Part shown: in pieces, positions 42,901-53,152 of the stretch
How positions within the stretch are numbered: the first letter of the stretch is position 1
How the letters are laid out: the number at the start of each line of letters is the position of its first letter
Source: Fonsecaea monophora
Taxonomy: Eukaryota > Ascomycota > Eurotiomycetes > Chaetothyriales > Herpotrichiellaceae
NCBI RefSeq assembly: GCF_001642475.1
Contig: NW_019173946.1
Coordinates: 1 to 64,000 of the forward strand
Reading direction: 5' to 3'
DNA length: 64,000 nucleotides
The notes under the pieces: model-generated
Database searches by the model: none
What the model saw: the letters and a program-made list of their open reading frames with translations, nothing else
What the model was told of the DNA's origin: nothing
Program-made: the position numbers and the translations under genes

Positions 42901-45736
42901 CTATAAACCATTCTCGGCCTTGAATTTGTCCCAGGCCTCGTTCAGGGCGCTGAAGACGGCGCCGGCAATCATTCTCTGTTCGGTGGTAGCGTTGGTGGGA
43001 ATCTAGAATTTTCAGACCAGCGTCAACATCGATCGCCTTTTCACCATATATCCAAGCTCAGCTGGCAATATTGACCCGAGTAGGAGTGGCAATGATGAGA
43101 TAAATACGTACCTTGTCAGGATGCACTTTACCGATGCCCTTCATGTACTGAATCTTGACCTTGCCAGGAAGGACCAAATCGGCCATGCTTATCTTCTTCC
43201 ACCCACTGCCTTCCCAGAGCACACTGTCCAGAGAACCCAGCAAGGCACGGAGATTGTCCTGTTTGCCGGATTTCCACGCATTGATGCGTGCATCAACAGA
43301 CTCAGAGAGACGGAATTTTTCGTCGTCGAGCTTGTCCGCAGCAAGGTTTGCGGCGCGCAGACGAGAAACAGCTTCCGCTGGCTTGACGCTTGTAGACGCA
43401 GGGGCGGGCGGTGATCGGCGGAGGGCTGACGAGGCTGGAGCCGAAGCGGGACCGGGCTTCCTCGCTGCTGTTGTAGAGGTAGGTTTGGGTTTCTGTGGGT
43501 TCGCTGCCTTCTCTGCCCTCATTCTGCCTTGGATACTCGTCGCACCGCCGTGACCTCCTTCCACAGCTTCTCTCCAGACAACAGCGGCCTCGGTCCACTT
43601 CTCCATCTGCTCTAGTGCTTCAGCTTTGCGCATGAGCGCCTTTCCATAGTATTCGCGCATTGGCTTGTTACCCATATTGCCTGGGCTGGTGACCTCTATG
43701 TGCTCATTCTCACCCTTCGATGGTCCTATGATCATTATGGCCTTGTCGGCATCCATGATGGCTTGTTTAGGCTCGCCTATTTTCAGCGCCGTAAGAGCAC
43801 GGTTTGTCAAAAGCACAATGGTTAGCGGATGGGATTCCGGTAAGTGCGACAGGGAAGTTGCATAAGACTGGTGTGCCGACGCATAGTCACCACGCTTGAA
43901 ATGTTCGTTACCTTTCTCGCGGTGGGAGTGACTGGCTTGGAGAGCGATGCTGGGGATGGAAGGGACCTGACGGGTGGGAGCTGGAGGTCGGACTTGAGTT
44001 GCAGTTGGGTCGACCCGTTGTTTGACCGGTTGAGATTGAGATCGAGTAGATGGTTTGTTCATCTCCACATGAGTTGCCGCTGCGCGTGGAAGGGAGGAAG
44101 AAGAGTCCTTGAAACCACCTTCGAGAAGATCCGAGTTCAGGACGGCTGCTGGCGGTGCATCATGAACCGAACGAGGTGGTTGTTTCCGTCGTCGAGCTGA
44201 GCTGACATACGCTTGAGCAGCCTGTTCCTCGGCAGCTGCGCGGGTTAGACTAGCTCTTGAACTCGCGGCAGGGGATTGGTTTTGCTGTCGTAGAAAAGCT
44301 GGCTGGGTCTGAGGAAGTGAATCACGCAGCCGTGAGGGTACAACGGGCGACTGATCCCGGGAGTTGTCAGCACTCGAGTCAAAATGTCGCACCGGTCTGG
44401 AGGAAGTGGAAGGTCGTGATGCAGAGGTTGGTCGGTTGATTTCCAGCATCATCGCCTCATCCGTCATGCTTGCTTGGCTGGGGGCTTCTGCGCCCGGTCT
44501 ACTTCTTCCACGTCCTGACTCGACCACAGGCTGTCGTTGTGGCTGTTCCTTTCTGGTCGGTCGCTCTGCTACTTCCCGCATCCACCGGGGTTGATTGCCA
44601 GCCTCAGTTTCAGAATTGAATTCCTGGACAGCTTGCTGAACTCGTTTCGTCCCTTGCTTCCACAATGAATTTGCCGTCTTCAAGAAGTTACTGCCGAATT
44701 CTGTTGCAAGCTGTTCGAAATCTTTCTCTCCATTTTGAGTGGAGCCTTTTGTACGTCTGGGGCCTTCTCCGTTATCCCATGGTGGTCTCGTCCTCGATGC
44801 ATGGGCTTCATTCCGGGAGCCTATCCTGTCATTGTCCGAATCTCCTATTTGCCCAGAGGCAGTTCTTGACTGAGCTTTTTGCCGCGCCTCGGCGTGGGCT
44901 TGGTTCAGTAAGTAGCCCACGGCGGCCTGGACATCAATTCCTGATTCCGTCGCCTCTAAGGCGACTTTTGCCTTGTCCGCCGGGAATCCCATATCAACCA
45001 GCTCTGCCACAGCTTTGTCCTGCGGATGACGGTCGGTGGCCGGGCTTCCCGTGGCTAACGGAGGAGATTGAGATTTTGCAGTAGAAACAGGCTTTCCAAG
45101 AAGCCCGAGCACGTCGTCATCATCACCCGCAGCGGTGCTCGCCGTCGCCGCAGTATCTGCCCGCCTAGGGGGAAGTTTTGAGAGTCCGAAGGGGTCATCA
45201 TTGTCGTCAATGTCCACATGCTTTTTTGGAATGTATGCAGTAGTAGCGTCGTTTTTAGGAGCGGTGGGTTTATTGAAAGCAGCAAATAGATCGTCGTCGG
45301 TATCGTCTAACTCGTGATTCTTGTGGTTCGTGGTCTGATTCTTTGCGGTATCGATCGCAGGCGTCCCCCTCCCACTACCCAAATTGTTCCAAAATTGATC
45401 ATCTCCGCCAGCAAACTGATCATTCAATCTCCGAGCCTGGTCTTTCTGCTGTTGTGCCTTAGCCTCCACCTGTAACCTTTGCTGTTCTGACAACGAGAGA
45501 TTCTTATGCGACGCCGGTCCGAAGGAAACGAGGTTCGCGAAGCTATCGTTTCCGGGGGTCGACGGCTTGGAGGGAGGCTGACTCGTCGCCGAATTGAATG
45601 GAGAGGCTCTCCCTGAGGTTGGCGGAGTAGGTTTTAATGTATTAAAGGCAGAGAAGTTCGATGTCGCGGGTGCGGGTTTCGAGTTCTGTCCGTTCGCCGG
45701 GGTCGCGCTCCATTTCAACCCCGCTATATCCTCCAT
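42901..45736 (-). CDS. swa2: Auxilin-like clathrin-uncoating J-protein (Swa2 type)
   Basis: Two exons (45736-43112, 43002-42901) and a 109-bp intron give 908 residues. Disordered N-terminus with DPF and Phe-rich clathrin/adaptor-type motifs. A UBA domain around 235-275 (ELVDMGFPADKAKVALEATE) is followed by a Ser/Pro/Arg-rich linker. A TPR block (HREKGNEHFKRGDYASAHQS... NRALTALKIGEPKQAIMDAD) precedes a C-terminal J-domain with WKKISMADLVLPGKVKIQYM and HPD at 872-874. The intron lies directly after HPDK, and the last 33 residues (TEQRMIAGAVFSALNEAWDK) come from exon 2, as expected for auxilin J-domains. It recruits Hsc70 to strip clathrin from vesicles and affects cortical ER. UBA, TPR and J in this order is diagnostic of Swa2. 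Confidence 0.96.
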
Positions 45737-46225
45737 TGTCGCAAAGACTGAATATTCATGAACAAGGGTTGAACATGTCTAGAGCGGCCATTGTATGCCC
45801 GATAGTATCACCGAGGAGTGACGCGGTGTGTTCGGAGAGGGCGGGAAGGAACTTGAGCGTGTGCCGTTTAACAACGGATATTGATGCATTTGTCCCAATG
45901 GGGCGGGAGACTGCGCCACACTTGCAGCCACATCTCCCTTTCCGGGGATAACTTTGCCTAGGTTATGTACTAGGTATCCGCACTATTACTTGTGGCCTGT
46001 GTGGTCACGGTGGTTTAATTCAGGGGAGTGTCAGAAACTTGTCTGTCACCTGAGGGAAAAGAGCTTCGGAGATCAAAGTACAAGATCATAATATCATCAA
46101 GGTAGGCTAACAAAATCCAATATCCAAATGCATCGTCCCTCGTTACCTTTGGGCACTCAGGCAGGCTGGAACTCTGAAGTCAACCACCTGTTCCGCGGGA
46201 CCAAGCTGAGCCTTTCCAAAAACAC
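45737..46225. other. Intergenic, 489 bp
   Basis: Promoter of the auxilin gene and 3' flank of the next minus-strand gene. No gene seen. Confidence 0.55.
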
Positions 46226-47137
46226 TCATATGGTATTCTTTAGGGCTCTCCAAGTCATCCTCACCACGTAATACCTCCGTTTTAGGACGTCCGCTCGCAT
46301 AGGCTGCTCGTTCTTGAACTGGTAGTCATCCTTGAGGTCTCGCACGCCCTCCCAAGAGGATTCATCCAGCTCGCCCGTCCACTCGAGAATGAAATCTTCT
46401 TTTACTAATGGGAATATCCAGTGCTTGGCTCTTTCGACAACTACCTGTAATTGCGACTTTTTGCGCTCGTCGGTCTCAAATTCCATGACCAACTTTCTCA
46501 ACCCTCTGATTCTGCATACTGCTCCTCCCCAAGTTCGTTCACTCATGTGATCGTTGATGTAAGTTAGACTTGGCTCAGGAGGCTCAGAAAGCATCTCCTG
46601 ACAAGAGGTTCGATCAGGACGCCATGGACAGATGCCTAGACAGTCACTGGAACCGAGGGGAGACTCCCAGGACCACCAGTCAGCGTGGCGAAGCGTTAAA
46701 TGAAGGCAGGGCGTTCCGAAAGAGAACTGCCAGGCGTCTGTTGTCAATAGGTTCTCCAAATAATACTGTTGGGTGAAGATGTGAACTGTTTGTATTGCGT
46801 TTTTCTGGTCCTCGCCCAGACTGTGATACCAGGGAGTCCATCGAGCCGTATTACGATTATTGCTGGAAGTGGATTTCCATGGACCATTGAACAGCCAAAA
46901 AACATGCTCGTTGACCGAGATGGGCAAGAGACGGGTTTCGCGGTAAACCCTCCTACAAGTCAACAGCAGAGAGCAATCGATCTTCTGATGATAACGATAG
47001 TCCGGTCGGTAGTACTTCCGGTCGGCTCGGTACGGTTTAGTAGGGTCATCGTAGGAAGTCAAAGCAAGTTCGAAGATGGAAGCTCGGATCTCTGCAGGGA
47101 GTGTGAACAAGCCACTATCCCTCTGTTCATTCTCCAT
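46226..47137 (-). CDS. 2EXR/F-box-like domain protein
   Basis: A single exon of 303 residues. The N-terminus FTLPAEIRASIFELAL...LLLTCRRVYRETRLLPIS is the two-part motif of fungal 2EXR/F-box-like proteins: a short LPxEIRxxIxxLAL helix, then LLxTCRxVYxE. The rest is a predicted alpha/beta region with several Trp-rich stretches and a charged C-terminus. These are abundant, fast-evolving proteins in Pezizomycotina, sometimes proposed to be ubiquitin-ligase adaptors, without experimental support I can cite. No neighbour suggests a partner. Confidence 0.85.
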   Translation of the reverse strand: MENEQRDSGLFTLPAEIRASIFELALTSYDDPTKPYRADRKYYRPDYRYHQKIDCSLLLTCRRVYRETRLLPISVNEHVFWLFNGPWKSTSSNNRNTARWTPWYHSLGEDQKNAIQTVHIFTQQYYLENLLTTDAWQFSFGTPCLHLTLRHADWWSWESPLGSSDCLGICPWRPDRTSCQEMLSEPPEPSLTYINDHMSERTWGGAVCRIRGLRKLVMEFETDERKKSQLQVVVERAKHWIFPLVKEDFILEWTGELDESSWEGVRDLKDDYQFKNEQPMRADVLKRRYYVVRMTWRALKNTI

Positions 47138-48683
47138 AGCACCGTAGATGGAGCCTCAAGCGGACATGTACTAGATGTGTACTAGGGTTCGCCTCAATGG
47201 ACCGCGATTGACACAGCAAAGTCTCGGAATCAGAGCCGAGATTGTGGCGCTTGGTGTAAACAAAGACTGGGTTGTTTCAGATCGAGACGGTGCGATGGCG
47301 AGGAGGAAGCAAAGAATTGACGGACTGCTATCGATCAGGGCTACTTCCTAGCTTCACTGAAGGCCGGACACTGGGATTTTGATCGTGGCTGGTTCGCAGG
47401 CTGTCACTACTGTAGCAGAAATGGACGACCTGGAGATAAGGCCATTATATATTTTGAATTTGCAAAATCCAAAATCTTGGTGCCTGCTACATCTCAGCGA
47501 GTAGCCCTCGTAGCCAAGGGTCACTGTCAGGATCAGCGTACCTTGAAACATTGCTGCCTTGTAGGCGTGATGGGCGCGAGAGGATCCTGGAGATGTCCCT
47601 GCGTAACTTTGGAGGTCCCACTTCAAGGGCTGTGGTGGCGGCCACGCGAACAAAGGATTCGCAGGAATCGCAGGAAGATGGGTTTGGGCACTGGGGGCCA
47701 TTGGAGAGCGAAATAAGCGCGACTATCCCCCCGAAGGCCAGCACAAGTCAACTAACGCGGGGTCTGTGAAGTTCCCAAAGTTGCCTGAACTTGGATCACG
47801 GAACCTGGCCAGTAGTGAAGCAAACGGCGCAGCCAGCCTAGGCTACTTAGCGAGGCTAACGGCCACCACCACCGCCAACAGTGCCCAGCAGTGCCAGCAC
47901 AGGCCACAGCTAGGCTTCATTAGGCTTCAATCACCCCGCCAGAATCTCGGGGCGCCGGTTGTCTTGCGCCATTGCGTCCCGCGTGGCCGCAGCAATTCGA
48001 TTGACCGTCAAACAATCCCCCTCTTGTTCTCCTGAACGCTGCATATCCGTCTTGAGACCTCAATCTAACGCGGTTGATATCTCAGGACAATGGACGGAGA
48101 AGGAATGCTTTGGGCTTGGTAGATAATATGGAGGCAACACATGCGATACACATTCCCTGTACTTTTCCCACTGACCACCTTTTTTTCACTCCTTCAGATT
48201 TCAGCAGCTGAAAGCGAAATCCGCCTTGTCTGTTTTCTCCCCTTCCCTCATCTTCCACCAGTAGTGATTCTTGCACTCTTTTCTTTCCCCTTCAGATTTC
48301 CCTGACGCCGATTTCATTCGTGTTCCCCTTGGCCGTTCTGGCTTCTCGCTCATTCGCTTCAGAGTCCTCGCTTCACCCTGTACTTCGGATTGCTTTCTCG
48401 CCAGAAAAAAAGCTTTGTCACGCTTCTTTCCTTACAAGTTCATCACCGCGTCGTCTACCCAGTCAAAGGTCTTTCAGTGAGAGGAAACAAGCAAGCAGAC
48501 ATCCCAAAAGATAGCGATCGTGCGAAGTGAGCCCTCATTCATCCCGTTTGGCTGCATGGCCACTGTCTCTCGATTGCCCCTTGCAGCTGATTAGCAGGGC
48601 ATCCGGCTATCGGCTTTCCTGCATCTCCCCGCCCGCCGCGATAGGCCAGTCGTTGCGTCGAGAATCATTAGGTCTTATCCGAC
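47138..48683. promoter_or_regulatory. Divergent intergenic region, 1.5 kb
   Basis: Between the start of the 2EXR-like gene (minus) and that of the Urc4 gene (plus). C/T-rich stretches at about 48,180-48,480 precede the Urc4 start and look like promoter/leader sequence. Short open frames near 47,354-47,769 are overlapping and unconvincing. No other gene seen. Confidence 0.45.
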
Positions 48684-50356
48684 ATGAAGGGAATTTTCAA
48701 GAGAAAAGATTCAAAATTACCATCAGATGACACCACACTTGACAAAACCCTTTTGCGCCCGGCCGTAACAGTCGAACGCATATCCAACTACTCGCACAAG
48801 TCGCCAAAGCTGATAAGTTCGAAATCATCCTCCCCATCGTTAGCAGGCACCATGCCGGAGATCGCCATTCCTGAGCCGCCCGATCCAACATCAAAACCAG
48901 CAGCATACCTCCGAAGCATCCATGCTGTTCGAGAAAGGACGAGGCTGGTGCTCGAGGAGGCCAAGGTCAATGCACTCAATCACTTTGATGTAGACATATC
49001 CAAGTTCAAGGACACTGCCGACTACGTGGTTGCCATCATCAAGGTACGCGGGGGGAAACATGTTGAGTCTTACCTGTGTCTAATCGTGTACAGCGTGATT
49101 TCCAGGGTGATTATGCCTCTATCCCACCTCATGGTCGCTGGCAACATTTTGAAGTCGGTGGGAGACCCAGGGTAACCCAGTTGTTGCAATCGTGGCCAAC
49201 CTCAATTGACAACCAAGAGAGGGCCCGTCGATTGATTGACTTGTTCTTGGTGTCTGTACTCCTCGATGCCGGTGCCGGCACCAAGTGGTCCTACAAGTCC
49301 AAGGAGTCTGGCAAGGTCTACTCCAGGAGTGAAGGTCTGGCTGTAGCAAGCCTCGAAATGTTCAAAGCCGGAACGTTCTCCAGCGATCCTAGTCAACCTC
49401 ACCAAGTGGATGCCGCTGGACTGAATAAAATGAATGTGGAGATTCTGGCAAAAGGGATGCAGGTCTCAGACACCAACCCTATGTCTGGACTTGAGGGGCG
49501 GACTGGGTTACTGACTCGGCTTGCGGCTGCTCTGCAGAATGCTGAGATATTTGGCGTTGAGGGCCGACCAGGGAACATGATTGGTGAATTCAAGCGTTTG
49601 TCTCTCTCTCGAATGTCTGCTGATTGCAAACAGACTATTTGTTATCACATCCTACGACTCAAGCAGCTTCGGTTCCTGTTATTCTCTTACCTACGCTATG
49701 GAGTGTTCTTATGGACGGTTTATCCAGTATTTGGCCAGCGACTCGAACCACTATTCAAGGGGTCTCTCTCGGTGACGCTTGGCCTTGCCGTGCTATGCCC
49801 AGATCCCCCCCAGCACAACCTTGGGAGACCATTGTTCCCTTCCACAAGCTTACCCAGTGGCTTTGCTATTCCTTGATGGTTCCAATGACCAAGCTGCTCA
49901 ATGTTCACTTCGCCGGGGCAGAATTGATGACTGGACTTCCTGAGTATCGCAACGGAGGCTTACTGGTTGACACAGGCCTGCTCACGCTCAAGGAAGAGGA
50001 CAGGCAGCGTGGGTTGAAGATCTACCATGAGATGGTCGGAGATGGCAATGCGATCGAAGTGGTTCCGACTTTCCCACCCAGCGATGACGTGATTGTGGAA
50101 TGGCGCGCTGTCACTGTGGGCTTCTTGGACGAATTGCTTGTTTCAGTCAATGCGGGCCTTGGTCTGCAGGGCGCGCAACAGTTGACTTTGGCCCAAATGC
50201 TTGAGGCAGGAACTTGGAAGGTGAGCATGAGCAGAAAGATGATCAATGTTTTGCGCTGACAATGTTTGCTAGGGAGGACGTGAAATTGCTCAGGTGTCGC
50301 GCCCCATCACTGGAGGCCCTCCCATTGGCATCATTTCAGACGGCACCGTCTTTTGA
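48684..50356 (+). CDS. Uracil catabolism protein Urc4/Urg3 (DUF1688)
   Basis: Four exons (48684-49043, 49094-49583, 49634-50220, 50273-50356), introns 50, 50 and 52 bp, 506 residues. Conserved DUF1688 blocks: PTSKPAAYLRSIHAVRERT, HFDVDISKFKDTADYVV, IPPHGRWQHFEVGGRPRV, LIDLFLVSVLLDAGAG, KWSYKSKESGKVYSRSEGLA, FHKLTQWLCYSLMVP, AGAELMTGLPEYRNGGL and the end REIAQVSRPITGGPPIGII(S)DGTVF, which appears only after the last splice. Urc4 is needed for the URC pathway of uracil breakdown in some yeasts, but its reaction is not known. A second in-frame ATG at 48852 (MPEIAIPEPP) matches the start I recall for relatives, so the first 56 basic residues may be untranslated or a lineage-specific extension. 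Confidence 0.94.
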
Positions 50357-51217
50357 GTGACGACTTCTACTGTGTTTATGCGATAATGGGTTACGCGGAT
50401 TTTGAGGGTCACGAAAAAGCGAGATTCAAGACCGAGACCAGAGATTACGAGACGACATATGCGCTTGACGATGTTGTAGTATGGGTTACTTCACTGTGGC
50501 AAGTTTTATTCTTCACTTCAATGCTGGCAACTCTTGTTGAGCTTTGCAGAAGATGAGTCCAAGACCTCTACACTTCCGCAAGGTGTGACGGAGTGGAGAG
50601 CGCACCCGAACTCGGAGTATTACATTCAAAGTCATTATTGTTGGTGCATTGACTTGAAGATGCTCCCTGAAGACGGTTTCTTCTACTTGGGAGAGGACGT
50701 CCATAGGTCTCTTTGTGACATTCTCTTGTCTTTCATCTTTTTACTTGATAGCTGGGTGGTAAGCGACACCATGTGTCAATGATCATGCGCTGCCCTCTTC
50801 GCCTCTTGCTCCCCGAGACTTGGGTGAAGACCAAATCATGAGAGTTGGGAGGCAGTGATCACCTCCAGCCATAGTCCATTTCTCTACTCTCGCCTGTGAT
50901 TCTGTAAGACTGTGACAAGGAAATTGTTGGATGTAGGAAGTAGCTTTGCAAACGACATATCTTACCAGGTGAGTCTGGCTGCTTTGTCGATTTCACATGT
51001 CCTGGGATGACCTCCTACATTGGGTAGCCTCGCACAAGCCCGGCAGCCTGGCACGCCTGGGTCTTGGTCCCTTAGTCGCAGGTGTCTCCGCACCGCAGCC
51101 ACTAATTGCCCGATCTTGATCCCCAGCTATCCATCTTCCCCGCCTCACATGTACTCTTCCAGCACAACCATCAAAGGACCACGAAAAGTGCTTTGCACTT
51201 GAAAGGGTGGAGGCATC
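50357..51217. other. Intergenic, 861 bp
   Basis: 3' flank of Urc4 and promoter/leader of Gtr1. Short open frames only. No RNA gene seen. Confidence 0.5.
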
Positions 51218-52227
51218 ATGGACACGCGCAAACGGAAGAAGAAGGTCCTCTTGATGGGCAAGAGTGGCTCAGGCAAATCGTCGATGCGCTCCATCATTTT
51301 CAGCAACTATGTCGCGAAGGACGTCCGCCGACTCGGCGCAACCATTGACGTGGAACACAGTCATGCAAAGTTCATGGGTAACCTGACGCTCAACCTTTGG
51401 GATTGTGGAGGGTATGGCCTAGCAGAACATGCCCTGCTTCACGTTTTGTCCAGATGTGACTAACGCCCCTGTGTAGGCAAGACGCATTCATGGACTCCTA
51501 CCTTAACGCCCAGCGCGAAAATGTCTTTTCCGACGCCGAAGTTCTCATCTACGTCTTTGACATCGAATCCCGAGCAGTCGATCAGGACCTTGAGACATAT
51601 AGCCAGGTGATCAAGGCGTTGAAAGAATACAGTCCCAATGCGCACGTCTTCTGCTTGGTTCACAAGATGGACCTGGTGCAGAGCGAACATCGTGAGAGGA
51701 TATACGAAGAAAGATGCCGCTTGATCATTGCCCGGTCGGAAGGTCTGAGCTTGGAGACATTTGCGAGCAGTATCTGGGACCAGACACTCTACAAGGCTTG
51801 GGCAGGCATAGTCCACAAGATGATTCCGAATCTGGTGGTGATAGAAAGATTTCTGACAGCCTTTGCGAAACAACTCAAAGCTGAGGAGATTGTCCTTTTC
51901 GAAAGATCTACATTTCTGACCGTGACGAATGTGGTCACGCAATATGGCGAGGATAACCCCAACCTTGACCGACATGAGCGAATATCGAATATCATGAAGA
52001 GCTACAAGCACACGGCGGCACGAAACACCAGGACGACGGCGGCGAGCGCAGGGTTCTTGCTGTTCAAAGTCCAGACTCCTCGCTTCAATTGTTTCCTGGC
52101 CAGATTTACGGAAAACACCTATATATTTGTTGCCATCCCTCCCGGAGAGGCTGCGTTTAATTGTGCGGTCTTGAACACGATGATGGCGAGAGACGCTTTT
52201 AGCAAGAAGACTGGCGTTGAAGGATGA
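51218..52227 (+). CDS. gtr1: Rag-family GTPase Gtr1 (RagA/B orthologue)
   Basis: Two exons (51218-51411, 51477-52227) with a 65-bp intron give 314 residues. Motifs: P-loop LLMGKSGSGKSSMRSIIFSN, switch I RRLGATIDVEHSH, then NLTLNLWDCGGQDAFMDSYL, where the splice falls within the GGQ switch II sequence, VFCLVHKMDLV (guanine specificity HKMD) and the roadblock-like C-terminal half. It forms the Gtr1-Gtr2 heterodimer on the vacuole that signals amino-acid sufficiency to TORC1. Length and motif set match RagA/B closely. Confidence 0.96.
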
Positions 52228-53152
52228 GGTGGCCTCTGATGGGCAAATCTGCGATTATGTCTGGGCCCTCTACCCTGATTGCGGGTACCCATGCAGCCGA
52301 ATCAATCGAGCTGAAAATCGGTACTTCCGAGGATGGTGAGTGCCGATACAAAACATCAAAGAACGGGCCGGTCCACCACGAGGTTGGACATGCAGTCCGC
52401 TTTGCTACCTGGTGCACGGTACAACGATTCACAGCGATGTCCGGGCATCCGTATCCGCCAGATTAGATCGAACTACGGAGGTACGCCAGCGGTACGAGTG
52501 ACTAGGGAATCTCTGTGTACGACAGCTGGATAAGGCCTGCTTGGCTTACTCGGGGCGCCGAGGGAAAGGACAGAGCAGACCCTGACGTTGTTCCTGGACG
52601 GTGCTTTAGTATCGCCATCGAGTATATCAATACTTGGACTTGTGCCTCCGCCTCAAGGCCAATGTTGATACAACTGGACAATGTGTGTCGCTACCTTGCG
52701 ATGAGGACGTTGTCCAGGGATGTGGCCGTGTCAAGGAAGCATGAAGGCAAGGGAGGCCTTATTATGGTAGCAGCAGGTCATGGAGCTTGGAAGCGACGTG
52801 TCGAAGGAATGACATATCTTTTATCCAGTGGGTATTCAGTGTTCAGACAAGATACAGAGGTGCACTCTCGGGTTGTCACAGTATAATGTACTAGGTGATT
52901 GAATGCGGAGGCAGGAAGCTGCGTGACCAATGACCGGCGTGCCAAGCAATCCGGAAGCCGACTTTCCCGACTTTCCCAATTTTCTTTCGACCTCATCGCG
53001 CTCAATCTCACTTTTCCCGCCTCCACCTTCGTACTTGACGTACGACCTGTGGACATCCCACCCTCGATAACACCGTACAAAGCATTCTTCGGTCGATCGG
53101 GTCACGAAACGTAGTACGAAGACTATGAGAAGACACATTCGGTGCTCTAGCC
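52228..53152. other. Intergenic, 925 bp
   Basis: 3' flank of Gtr1 and upstream region of the next regulator. A 123-codon frame at 52,515-52,886 has no family feature. No gene called. Confidence 0.5.

Noticed and set aside
52515..52886. 123-codon plus-strand frame between Gtr1 and the regulator
   Set aside because: No domain and no coding-like features beyond an open frame.
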